This document shows, piece after piece, positions 24,501-36,061 of a stretch of DNA of 64,000 nucleotides (position 1 is the first letter of the stretch; each line of letters starts with the position of its first letter). A program made the translations under genes and the position numbers. The stretch covers positions 29,393,046 through 29,457,045 of the forward strand of contig NC_050469.1 of assembly GCF_013373865.1 (NCBI RefSeq). The letters run 5' to 3'. This DNA is from Monomorium pharaonis (Eukaryota > Arthropoda > Insecta > Hymenoptera > Formicidae). The notes beneath the pieces were generated by a model, which saw only the letters and a list, made by a program, of their open reading frames with translations, made no database searches and had not been told where the DNA came from.

Positions 24501-27500
24501 TGACGATGAAATGGAACTTGAGGAAGAAGATGAAGAAGAAGACGATAGCAACGAAGATAATGATGATAAAGAAGACCTTCAAGATTTGCAAGAAGATGCA
24601 GAAAAAGAGGAAGATGAAGAAAATAAACAAATACATATGAAACTAGAAAATATGGAAAAAGAAAAGGAAAAAGATGATGAACAAGAGAATGATGAAGAAG
24701 ATACGGTAAACAAAAAAAATAATGAAAACAAATTTGCTGAAATGAAAGCCATTTCTTCAAAGGACGCTACCTTTCATAAAAAATTGCCCAAAGTCCATGA
24801 TAATGAGAACAAAACTGCTACACACACTTTACTCCGTACAAATGAGACAGAAATGAATCAAGACATCAAGATGAAGAAATCTAATTTGAAGAAAAGAGAG
24901 AAAATTAATTTACTCGATTCGTCAAATTCAAACTTGTCGGTTGAGAAAAAGAAAAAGAAATCTCTTACGAAGGAAAATGAAACTATTTTGTTCTCTAACT
25001 TAATCTCTTCATCGATTGAAAAGAGAAGGAAGTCGGATCCACAATATTTTTCGAAAAATAATGCTGAACGAAGATACTCGAGTGGACAATTAAATGAATT
25101 TGAAATATCGATGTCTGCACCAAAATTATCAAAACACATATCAATAGAATTTAATACTCCAAAACATAACACTTCTAAAAAATTAGGACTTGATAAAACA
25201 TTGGAACTATATTCAGAGAGTAAAAACAAGTTAGATATGACTAAAGTGATGCAAACTTCGGCTATGAAAGAAAAATCAAAGAAGGATCTCGCGTCAAATG
25301 AATGCATCAGTTTGAGATTATTCAACGATGCAGATAAAGAAAAGATGTCGACCAGCGATTTTTCACCTGATTTATTGAAATTGCTAAAAAATACACATTT
25401 TTCGAAATCAACACCTTCCAAGAAAGAATCGCGTAAAACAATGAACATCAATATTGAAACACCAACAATAAAGCACCTTAGAAAAGAGAAGTTAAACGAA
25501 AGTGCGCCAATATTAACATTGAATCAAAATCGAACAGAAATCGGCTCATTACAGAAACAATTATGCATAAAAAACAAGGATAATGCACAAATAAAAGTAA
25601 AAGAAAAAAATAATGAGGACGAAGTACCTGAGACACTGTCTGACGATACTATTAAAACAAAACATAGTAAAAAGAAAAAACATAAGGAACAAGAATCGCC
25701 CAGGGAAAATATGTCCGATAAAATTGTCGCTGATAACATATTAATATTAAATGGTTCTGAAAAAAAGAAACCTGTCAAACGTACTCAATTAACTAGTGTA
25801 GAGAATGATACTTGCAAAGATGCATATCAGATTAGTGAGAAAAAGAAAAAGAAACAAGATACATCAAAGAAAAATATCTTCGATAAAATTTTGTCTGAAG
25901 GCACAGCAGAAGTAAATGTTCCTAAAAAGAAGAAACGTGTCAAGCTTTCTCAATTAACTGTTGTGAAAGATAACTGCGAAAATGTGTTAACTATTAGTGA
26001 AATACAGAAGAGAAGGAATAAATTATTTGCGAGACATGACGATATTCTTGAAGATGCTTATGAATTCGTACAGAAACAGGAGGAAAAACAGGAAAAGAAA
26101 AAACAAAAATCAAAGGAAGAAATCACTGAAAGTGCAGGAGAATTCAAAATTTCTAAAAAGAAACATGCCAACCTTGATCAATTATTTACTGTACAAAATA
26201 TTACTGATAAAGCTTTGTCTGAAGATGTTAATGTAATTTCTAAAAAGAAGAAACATGTTAAGTTTCCTCAATTAACTATTGCAGATGATGATATCCGTAA
26301 AGATATATGTCAGAGTATTGAGAAAATGAAGAAAAAGAAGAAACGAGACACATCGAAAGAAAATATTGCTGATAAAGCTTTATCTAAAGACTTAATGAAA
26401 GTAAATGTTCCTAAGAAGAAGAAACGTATCAAGCTTGCTGAATTAGATATTGTAGAAGATAATACTCTTGAAGATGAGTGTCAGATAATTGAGAAAAAGA
26501 AGAAAAAGAAAAAAGGGAAAAAGCAAGACACATCAAAAGATAATAGCACCGATAAAGATGAAGACATAGAAATAAATATTCCTAAAAAGAAGAAAAATCT
26601 CAAATTTAGTCAGTCATCTACCGTAAAAGATGATACTCAAAAGGATGCACATCAGATTAATGAGAAACAAAAGAAAAAGAAAAAACAAAGAACATCTGAG
26701 GAAGCTGTCACGGAAGAAGTTTTATTTGAAGATGCAGCACAATTAAAAATTCCGAAAAAGAAGAAAAAGAATAAATTAGCTATTGTACAAAATGATATTC
26801 CCGAAAATACTTATGAGTTCAATCAGAAAAAGAAAAAAAATATTAAATTGTCTGATATTCAAGTTATGCAATATGATATTTTCGAAGATGCTTTCGAGTT
26901 TACGGAGAAACTGGAGGAAAAGAGAAAACAAAAACCAAAAAAACATATTACTGCTTCGTCTGAAAATGTAGGAGAATTAAAGATTTCTAAAAAGAAGAAA
27001 CATACCAATCTTAATAAATTAGTTACCGTAGAAAATAATACTAGCGAAGAAACGTGTCAGATTATTAAGAGAGAAAAGAAAAAGAAGAAAAACCGAATCG
27101 ATGCTGAGCCGAATATAAATGAAGATGCTATATTCCAAAAAATTGTTCAAAACAATATGGAGTTGCAAGATATAACACAATACAAGAAAAAAACGATAAA
27201 TTTGGATTCACCTGTAAATAAACAAGAAAAATTAGTAAAAAAGAAAGCTAAACGACAAGAGACAGTGCCAAGTATCGATACTTTGCGGACGGAAAAGAAG
27301 AAGCATACTTTACCAATACAAATTCCAGTTTCGAAATTAAAATCTGAAAAAATGTTAATGTCTAATAAATTACAAAAAACTGCACTAGGTACGAGCGAAT
27401 CGAAAAATGCAACCTATAGCACTAAAAAATTAAAGGAAGCTGCAAAGACGTGTATGCCTAAAGAATTAAATATGAAAAAGAAACGTCGATTCGAAGATAC

Positions 27501-27912
27501 TGAAAGCGAGATTCATAACAATCTCTCCACCAAAAAATCGAAGAAAGAAGTTAAGGAAGTGAATAAGTTTTTACCATCATCGAGCGGTGTGAAGCGACTT
27601 TCAAATGATGTGATCGATCATCTTACGGATATGCCGACGAGAGCGAGGAAAAAACAAAAAATTTCACAAAACGAGGAAAAGATATCGTCAGTAAAGAATA
27701 AATCGAAGGCAGCGACCATCGATCGTGACTTGGTAAAATCGAGTACCTCTAGTTGCATCACACAATTCCGCATCATAAATGTACAGGATACTAAAAAACC
27801 AATGAAAACAGCTGCTGCAGTAGCTTCATTCAGACAACGTATGCTTGCCAGAAATGAACGAGAACCAACTTCGACCTACTTAATATATCAGGAGAAAAAT
27901 TGTGACAAATAA
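18577..27912 (+). CDS. Large acidic/Lys-rich repeat protein, probably nuclear or nucleolar (about 2,329 aa)
   Basis: Exons are 18577-18625, 19442-19775, 20377-20633, 20770-20874, 20979-21092 (or from 20964, same frame) and a giant last exon 21782-27912 ending TAA. The frame is continuous across all junctions; a start inside the last exon is unnecessary. The N-terminus reads MPLSTRDSDEDFEPKA, and exon 2 contains SPLRRSSRIKQ. Residues about 479-550 hold two copies of a KIDxIxDTVxDSKDSN block. Residues about 1100-1240 are extremely acidic (runs of D, E and S). Residues about 1590-2060 are a degenerate tandem array of 45-60 aa units built as KKKK, a hydrophobic QLTxV-like strand, a D/E patch, then another KKKK. 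The C-terminus (FRQRMLARNERE) is less repetitive. Such acidic/basic blocks are typical of nucleolar or chromatin proteins. The family is not identified with confidence; insect nucleolar proteins such as Slender lobes are possible relatives, untested. The gene lies downstream of a shorter paralog. Confidence 0.85.
21171..21554. mobile_element. Inverted-repeat element in the last intron of the large gene
   Basis: Left end TAATGATACGTGCTGTTATA, then GGCGCTGGCAA, is mirrored at the right by TTGCTAGCGCCATAAC up to TACGTATATTA. A second inner match involves GGACATGTGT on the left and its inverse ACACATGTC on the right. The element is about 384 bp, non-coding, and imperfect. It lies wholly in the intron 21093-21781. 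Confidence 0.45.
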
Positions 27913-28423
27913 CGGACTTTTTAGTAATATGATTTAAATATATCTTAATTTAGCTTTACGTTAGCATATACTTCAAGATTTTCTAATTTGAAAAAATAAT
28001 GAAACTCATACAAGATTAAGTTATTGTGTTTATATTTATGAATTTTATCACTGTTTGACATATTTCTCAGAAAAATTAGTTTTGTACCAGGGTTATCTAG
28101 ATAATGATTGTATCTTTCAATTATGTCTATATCGCTGTATAACATTTAATGTTTTTATGTGATATATTATACTGTTTCATTTATTAAAATTTACGAAGTA
28201 AGAAATTCTCGAGATGCGCTCTAGAAATAAGCATGTTCCACAATATAAGTGAAAATAACAAAATATATTTCTATTAATAAAAATTATTTGTACAAGCGTG
28301 TTATTTATATAATCTGATACATAGCCAAATAAGTTTTTTCGATACTATCGTATTCGATATTAACAAAATTAGTATCTTTCGTACAAGTGATTCTCAAGAT
28401 GGTTCAATGGTGTCAGCATTTTT

Positions 28424-31400
28424 TTAAGCTCGTATAACTCCGATATCCTCAGTCTTGATATTTAAGAAACAAGAACCGTTTGCGATATTATTTTGTCCAC
28501 TAAATATCACACATGAGAGACTATTATTCGCGCTACATTGCCAAACTTGACGAGTCCATTTATTTATAGTATGAAACGTTTCTTCCAGTTGTTCATCTTT
28601 CAGTTGTTCTTCTTTAAGTTTCACGTGACACAGTACAAAAGCGTGCTCCATCGCTATTTCCGAAGTTCGATCTATAGCGTGTTTATCGTTATCTGCTATT
28701 ACGAGACGTACCTACAATTAACGAAAATATTAGATATTGTTAGGTATATGTCCATTTCCACTAATAAAAATTAATTCTGATGTCAATTTACTCTAATTCT
28801 CAGAATTAGGAAAAGGAGTAAGTAAAGTCAAGATCAATATTAATTTACATCAATAAACAATAAACATTCGTTCAAAAGCATTCAATAATATCCACAGATG
28901 CGTACTAACCTGATCATCCTTCGCGAAACTTTCGTCATCCATGACATTAAGAGACGAATTCGTTAAGTACTTGGAATACTCGGACATCACTTCGTCATCA
29001 CCCACGATGGCGGCGGTGGTGCCTTTATTTTTCGTAATATGACTAAATATTGATGTGGCATATCTCTTTATTTCTGCCTTTTGAAGTGCCCGTTTTTCTT
29101 TACTATCGGTTTCCATTTTCAAAATTGCCATGCTGCGATCACCGAGCAACACGGCGTCCCCGTAATCTACACTGTTCGCCAATTTTAACTTTACCAATTT
29201 CATAGAAGCCTTTGAATCTTCTGCTGAGCAATGTCCAGCTTGATTGTCTTGAATGCTCTCCCCGAGAAACTCGCGCACCAAAATCTGTAATTTCGTTTTC
29301 CTGTACCTATGTCAGATAATAGCTCATTAACTAAAGAGTGCATTGATTTTTATTGACATTGATATTAATATTGATAAATAAAGCTGTAATATAATTAAAT
29401 GGAGAGAAGGGCCAAAGGTTAGAGCAGAATTTTAGTGCTTTATAACATTTTCTGTATAATCTTATATATTTTTTCTAGTTCTTTTCAAATTGCATGACTT
29501 ATAATGATAAGCATCTTTTTAAATACAGAATTTATGCGCAAAAATATCACCTCAGCCAAAGTTTCGAAGCCTCCCTATTTTCCGCAAGACTAGAATATAA
29601 ATATACGTAATCACATAAGAAATATTATGACGCACTAAGATCCCGACTATTCTTTAGTTCTTTTAATTAACATTTGTACTTATGGTACCTGTCTCCAGTG
29701 AGATTGAATATAATGGAGGTATCGATGATATAGGGATGCATCATTTTTAACGTGTGCAAATCGGAATTTAAACTCTGCCCTACGAGAATCGCGTCCGGAG
29801 GAAGTAATGTTCTTAATGTCTGCTGAACGTCGTGCAGTGTAACCGTAACATTATCTAGCATGTCTGCGGTAATACCGCTATACCGAGTTAGATAATTCGT
29901 TATCGGATTCTCTGGTTTCACCAAACTGTCATAAATGACCTAGAATTAAAACGATTTGCATTCCATCTTTTAATGCAAAAGTATATAATTGATATTTACG
30001 TTCATGGTTTCATCTACGACAGTTATTCTAGTGAGCTCCAAGTTGCCACTTGTCGTCAGACACATTTCGCAATCCAAGCCAAACATTGGCGACGTTGATG
30101 TGGCCTCTTCATAAATGTCTTTCGTTAATACATACGAACCGTATCTAAAATGATATTAATTCGTTATACGATGATTTTACTACACAAATGTAACTGATGT
30201 CTATGTATAATAGCACAGAATTTTACCTTTCTGCTAATGTTCCTTTCAGAGGTACAGGATAATTTTCTTCCACCATTTGCCATAATGACAAAAGCAATTT
30301 TGTTCTACAGAATTTATCAGTTGGTGGTAAATTTTCAGTGGAATTGCTTTCGGTTGGAAATTTTACGTAGCTATCTGTCGAATGCGTCGGAAAGACATTT
30401 CTTAATAATTTTATGACATTTCCATTTGTTTGCAAAGCAGTTTCTAGAGAACCATATCCTAGAAAAAAACAATTTCTTTATCATCATAATGTATACATTT
30501 TTAATATTAGAAATTGATATATTAATTAAATTTTATTGCTATATATTTCATGAATATATATCCTGAGTAATATTTACAATTTTTAGAAAGTAGACTTAAA
30601 AATATTTAATGAAAAATACGTCAGTTATTTTATTTTTACATAACATACGTTTAATTAGTTTATCGCTCTGAGTTCCTGTTAAAGGAACCGCTGCAAGCTC
30701 TTCTGTTATAGATACTCCATAGACAGCAGGTGTTATTACTTCTAAACGGTGCTTCAAGTTATTTACTATATGAGGGAACATGTTCTCGTAAGCTATGAAA
30801 TGATAAGAAGACAAGCCTTCAAATACAAGGACTACAGTATGGCTTACCTTTGGAAAAAAAATATAAATTTTGAATATCACGAATTTTTAAATTATCTCTA
30901 AAGTAAAGTATTGCTTGAAAAAGTATGCTACATTAGCCAGCATTACTCTGTTATACTTCTCGAGTTGACACCATCTCGCTGGTAAATAGGGAGAATGATG
31001 TCCAAGCAGTGAATATAGTAGAAGGTGCTGTATATCACTAAGGAATATCGGTATTCTCTTTTTTATGTTTCTGACATCCAGAGTAGCATTCTCACCAACT
31101 GCTTTGAGAGTGAGTCTTGGAATTGCTTTAAGCCTCTTCTTACGTTCTCTGAGTTTTGCCTTCAAACTCGCGTATTCTTCGCTATCGCATAATCTATAAT
31201 TAATAAGTTATACTAATTATTTTTTTAATTGAAGAAGTTTCCGCAAAAAGCAACAAGTCTATTTTTTTTAATCTGAGTTATGCCATCTAATTCTTCTCTA
31301 TCAGTAACATCATATAGTGAATAATTATGTTTTAAAAAATTAAACCAAAAATAAAAAAGTGTAAGTTTAAAAATAGATAGTAAATATAAAACTTTTGCAA

Positions 31401-32040
31401 GCATCAAACAAATACAGATTTTTTCTTTTAAATAAATCCACAAAATATTACTTATTGGTTACTAAACTGTATTCATACATTATATATCCAAGAAAAAAAT
31501 ATTATATTTTTACAATAAATAATTTTTGAAAATAAAAAATTTTTTGTTCCTTAAAAATTTAATTTCTTGGATTTGTCTGATTTTTCTAGAAAACCTTTCA
31601 ATTGTTAATTAAATAAATTATTGGTTTATTGAACATATGGTATATATACTATTAAAAAATCAATGAAATTACCTGGGCTTTTTATTCTTATCCTCCAGTT
31701 CTGATTCGTCAGGAACATTTTCTTCTTTTTTACAAGCTTCTGAACATGTATTATCTGAATTTTGCTCACAAAATCGTTTACGAGAGTTGTCTTTTGGCAT
31801 ATTACTATCGTTTAATTTGTTTAATTCATCAGTGGTTACTGTCTAAAAATAATTTTGTTAAGCAAAAAATAACAGCATTTTGTTTAAAATTATTCTTAAA
31901 TCTAAATTATATACCTGCTTTATAGCTTGTAATTTTACTTTCTTGTCTTTATCATTGAGCTTTGTAATTTCCAATAATGCTGCCATTTTTGCTTTTTTCT
32001 TTTCAAAACGTTGTAATTGTTTTGTTGTGTACTCCTTCAT
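28424..32040 (-). CDS. RNA exonuclease 5 (REXO5-type DEDDh 3'-5' exonuclease), 682 aa
   Basis: Nine exons in transcript order: 32040-31915, 31842-31673, 31193-30947, 30847-30649, 30458-30227, 30144-30000, 29939-29689, 29300-28910, 28711-28424. They give 683 codons ending TAA. The N-terminus is charged and Lys-rich; residues about 190-300 contain the HTVVLVFEGLS and HRLEV signature of this family. The exonuclease fold starts near 347. Catalytic residues are visible: D349 and E351 in GLDCEMC, D433 in GQSLNSDLHTLK, H480 and D485 in GHCSAEDS, making a complete DEDDh set. The family trims 3' ends of rRNA and snoRNA precursors in the nucleus. The C-terminal 150 residues correspond to the region with RNA-recognition folds in vertebrate relatives. 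The intron 30846-30866 side is short: exon 3 must end at 30947, since its open frame runs into a stop soon after. It is divergent from TfIIF-beta and convergent with the large repeat protein gene. Confidence 0.93.
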
Positions 32041-33842
32041 AATTTACTGCTTTATACCAGTTATGAATAATTTAAAATCTGTGACATAAAATAACATATA
32101 AATCATATTGTCAAATCTGTCTGAAATATCAAGATCAACATTTCAGATATCACAAATATACATCAATATGTTCACACAGAAATACTTGATATATATAATT
32201 TTCATATAAATAATATATAATGTTAACTATATAAACTATGTTTTATGTGTATCATTATGACAAATGTTATAACATTTAACCGTTAATTATCAGTTTTTCC
32301 AAAGTGGAACAACCAGTGCATAGGGTCAGTTTTTTCATCTTCTTGGTAAACTTATCTACCAGGTGAGCATGTCTATCTTCTTTTCCTTTCTTAAGTAAAT
32401 AAAGACAAACATATATTACCTGATAGGTAAATTTACCAAGAAGTTGGAACAATCGACCCATAATCAAATTAATTAATATACATTTAAATAAATTTTGAAT
32501 TGATATCTATAAATAATTTTTCTTCCCAATGTTAATTCATAGATGAGATATTGAAAATCACAAATTATGACTGTAATGTATGAAAATGCAACTTACTGTT
32601 TCTTTTCACAGTTATTTATTACTAAATATATAATGTTATACAAATTGTCTTATTTTCATTCATGTATTAAAAATATATAGTTAATACATAAATTTACATT
32701 TTACATAATTCGTGTCAAAATTTATATAATTTCTAAATTAAAATAAAATATAATATTGATTAAAAAAACATAACAAATTGTATGCTATAAAAAAATTTTG
32801 GTCTTGCATATATTGTAACATGCAGTATCATAAATTTATAAAATCACTTTAAAAGATAAACATTACCTGTTTAAAAGATTCAACATTATTCTAATTTGTC
32901 AATATATTAATGATAATAATACGGCATAAGTACATTACACGGATACATATAAATAGCACAAAACGCGTGGAAATTTTTAGGTTAGAGATGCATCAATGCA
33001 TTAACAGCAAAAAAACAGTCTTGCTCCATCTTGCTCTTCACATTAAAGTTACTAGATATATAAAGTAGCGCAATCAGTCCGCCATTTTTAGTCCATTATG
33101 TGGCAATTTCAAACCTGTAAAAGAAATAACACAGAAAGCTGCCAGAATTAACGCAGCAAGCTGGCATTTCGATTTTTTTGTCAAATTCATTCATGACATT
33201 ACGTCAAATTCTTTCATTAAGTGTACACAGTGTACACTTGTACAAAATGTACACTTTTCGACGCCATTTGAGTCCAAAGAGTGGGCCTGTCGCGTTACTT
33301 GCACTTTTCGCACTCGACATCTTTGCTTTCTCTTTCTCCAGTGCTCGAGTATATATTTATCTCGTTTAAAGTGCAAAAAATTTCAAGCAACGCAAACAAA
33401 CCTACTGATATACGGGAACGGTCCCACGAAAAAGGTCGCGGTGACCGCTCTCAGGTTTTTCTCTAATAAAACAAAGAAGAGAGATGATAGGACGTCATAA
33501 AAAAAAATAACCGGAATAAATATTAACATATTAGGGATTGCAGTCAATCAAATTACGTTAACATTAACCTGCTCTGTTCCGATTGGTCGAGTTTTTCTTA
33601 CAGGCAGCGAGAGTCGTGACTGTCATGAACTGACTGCAATTTCAAATCAACAATCGAACAGCTTGGATCTGTTTTAGGTTAATTTAAATCGGTTTTTTAA
33701 TGCTTTTACTGGTTTTTAATAAACAGAGTTTTATATATCAATTTTAGATAGTTAAATATTATATAATTATATAATAAAGAAAAACTCAATAGGTATTATT
33801 GTTTTCTTTACAAAGGCATTGCTGTGAGAAATAATAGCAATA
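32041..33842. promoter_or_regulatory. Divergent intergenic region between REXO5 and TfIIF-beta
   Basis: This 1.8 kb spacer should carry both promoters. It contains one MITE (32323-32460) and a TGTACACTT inverted repeat at 33219-33239 with a third copy at 33248. No coding exon is supported in it. A GC-richer part at 33270-33450 may hold the TfIIF-beta transcription start. Confidence 0.45.
32323..32460. mobile_element. MITE of a family also found at 55553 (GGGT...CTTCTTGGTAAA)
   Basis: The terminal part GGGTCAGTTTTTTCATCTTC, then TTGGTAAACTTA, is mirrored by TAAATTTACCAAGAAGTTGG, ending GACCCA. Length about 138 bp. TA stands next to both ends, compatible with a TA target duplication, but the evidence is thin. 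A second copy of the same family occurs at 55553-55683. Confidence 0.7.
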
Positions 33843-35766
33843 ATGTCCGCAAATGTCACACATACGGAAAAAGAACTGGATTTAAGTAATGCCAGCCGCG
33901 GTGTATGGCTCGTTAAAGTGCCAAAATACATAGCCAACAAGTGGGAAAAGGCGCCTGGCAATATAGAAGTCGGCAAATTGACAATCACCAAGTGAGTCTC
34001 CGCTGGAAAAATATTTTTTTCAAAACAAGAGCATCTTGTCACTGATAAGACGTAATCTTTTCCGTAATAAAATTTATTCTATATTTTCCTGCTATTAGAT
34101 ACACACAAAACAACGAATTTTAATATATAGGATGTAGTTTTTGTTTCTTAGCTTGCCTAAATTTTTCTCAATCAATAAAATAAATAATTAGGATTACTTT
34201 TATAATTAACATGTAATAAAGATCAAGCAGAGAATTAGTGTAATAAGTAAATAATATTGGTGACACTGGGGTTTCATAGCTAAGTTAATTATGTCAATGT
34301 TCAGATCATTAGTAGTAACAACAAGTTCATATCCTCTCCATTAGTATTTTCATGCTTTTATAGTATCTGATATATATTTTTATACTATTAGAAGTAGGTA
34401 CTTTAATAAGTTTATATATTTATTTGTCTTCTCTAGAAATCCTAGACAAAAGGCTGAAGTATCTCTCAGACTGTCAGAAGCTGTGTTAGCTTTGAAAGAA
34501 CCTGGTGAAGGGGAAATACCAAAACAACATAGATTAGATGTTACAACAGTTACTAAACAAACGCTAGGAGTGTTTTCTCATGTTGCTGGTAAATTGGATG
34601 AGGATTTTCAAGTTTGATGTATTTTTGAAGAATACTTATTATTATATATGATTTTACAGCCTCTACAAGCACAGATGCAATTGTCCCGGAAACAGAGAAA
34701 CTCTTTATGGAAGGAAGAATTGTACAGAAGTTAGAATGCAGACCATATGGTATGTCATTTGTGCAAATTAATATAAATATACAGATATCCTACTATGACT
34801 AAATTTTCAGACTTAGTTTTGTTTTTGTATAATTTTTTTGAATCTGTACTTAATATTTGAGTTAAAATATCTTATTGTATTAAAAATCATTTTTAAGAAA
34901 AAATTTTGGTTATTTTTTATATTAAAATTTATAATTACAATAAAATAATTACTTTCTGTGAATGTTTTATTTATATAAAATATCACTAATGTGTGACAAA
35001 CAACATACTCATATTAAACAATTTAGTTCAATAATTTTGCTATATACAATTTGTGATCAATTCAACATACAACCAAAGTTTTAGAGTATAATCTTATTGT
35101 AAGTAAAAGGATTTGTATACATACGCATTTTCCTAGACACATAAAATGTTATAAAATAAAATTTTTTCAGCTGATAATTGTTATATGAAGTTAAAACTAG
35201 AAAGTATCAAGAGAGCTTCTGTGCCACAGAGACAAGTCCAACAGTTAGATAGAGTTGTACAAAACTTCAAGCCTGTATCAGATCACAAACACAATGTAAT
35301 CGTTGCTTCTATATACATAGTATAATATCGTTGAACCGGTTTTTGACGCGTAATAACATTTTACAGATTGAGTACGCTGAAAAGAAAAAAGCAGAAGGAA
35401 AGAAAATGAGAGACGATAAAGATGCGGTGCTGGATATGCTTTTCGCGGCATTCGAGAAACATCAGTATTACAATATAAAAGACCTCGTAAAAATCACAAA
35501 GCAACCTGTTGTAAGTACTTTCTGTCTATTTGTGCGATAATTTAGAATACATAGTTTACTTTTTTTAATTAAAATTTATCTGATACTAAATAATATGCAA
35601 ATTTCAGGTTTATCTAAAGGAAATCCTTACGGAAGTTTGTAATTATAACTCAAAAAATCCTCATAGAAACATGTGGGAATTGAAACCGGAGTATAGACAT
35701 TATAAGGAAGAGGAAAAACCTGCAGAGAGCACTTCAAAAAAAAGCAATGAATTAGAGGACGATTGA
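33843..35766 (+). CDS. General transcription factor IIF subunit 2 (TfIIF-beta / RAP30), 272 aa
   Basis: Six exons: 33843-33991, 34437-34588, 34660-34749, 35171-35295, 35367-35510, 35608-35766; stop TGA; 273 codons. The protein begins MSANVTHTEKELDLSNASRG and continues with GVWLVKVPKYIANKW, the conserved RAP30 dimerisation-domain opening. The middle carries the linker with LDRVVQNFKPVSDHKHN. The C-terminal winged helix contains DMLFAAFEKHQYYNIKDL and ends at residues around 245 with MWELKPEYRHY. Length matches other animal RAP30 proteins. It pairs with TfIIF-alpha and delivers RNA polymerase II to promoters. Charged, Ser-containing end ELEDD. A TA microsatellite follows the stop within 7 bp. 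Confidence 0.96.
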
Positions 35767-35767
35767 T

Positions 35768-35772
<5 letters not shown>

Positions 35773-35822
<50 letters not shown>
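35773..35822. repeat. (TA)n microsatellite
   Basis: About 25 TA units directly in the presumed 3' UTR of the TfIIF-beta gene. Other TA tracts lie at 46555-46578, 51799-51841 and 59454-59489. Confidence 0.9.
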
Positions 35823-35829
<7 letters not shown>

Positions 35830-36061
35830 TTATTACTGAATATGGAATTGTTTTTTATAGTATAGTTACTATTTTTTTAAATTCTTCGAATATAAAGTTT
35901 ATAATTGCATAATTTCTTAGGATAATACTCGCTCTTCACGTATCCCAAAAAAATTTACATTAAATCAACGTTATGCATTTCGAAAATTTGATATGAAATA
36001 ACTACTTTGAAAAATTTAGTATTGCACTTTACAGTGTTTTTGTCGATTGGATTCTGCGTAC

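Noticed and set aside
24858..25451. 197-aa open frame on the minus strand inside the large gene
   Set aside because: It is antisense to Lys/Asp-rich codons, giving Phe/Leu/Ser-rich sequence without features.
21913..27912. Treating the giant open frame as a whole gene starting at 21913
   Set aside because: The first codon there is GTG and the frame is open upstream to a good acceptor at 21781; five upstream exons join in phase.
35773..35822. Possible CRISPR-like or tandem coding repeat
   Set aside because: Simple TA microsatellite in the 3' flank of a eukaryotic gene.
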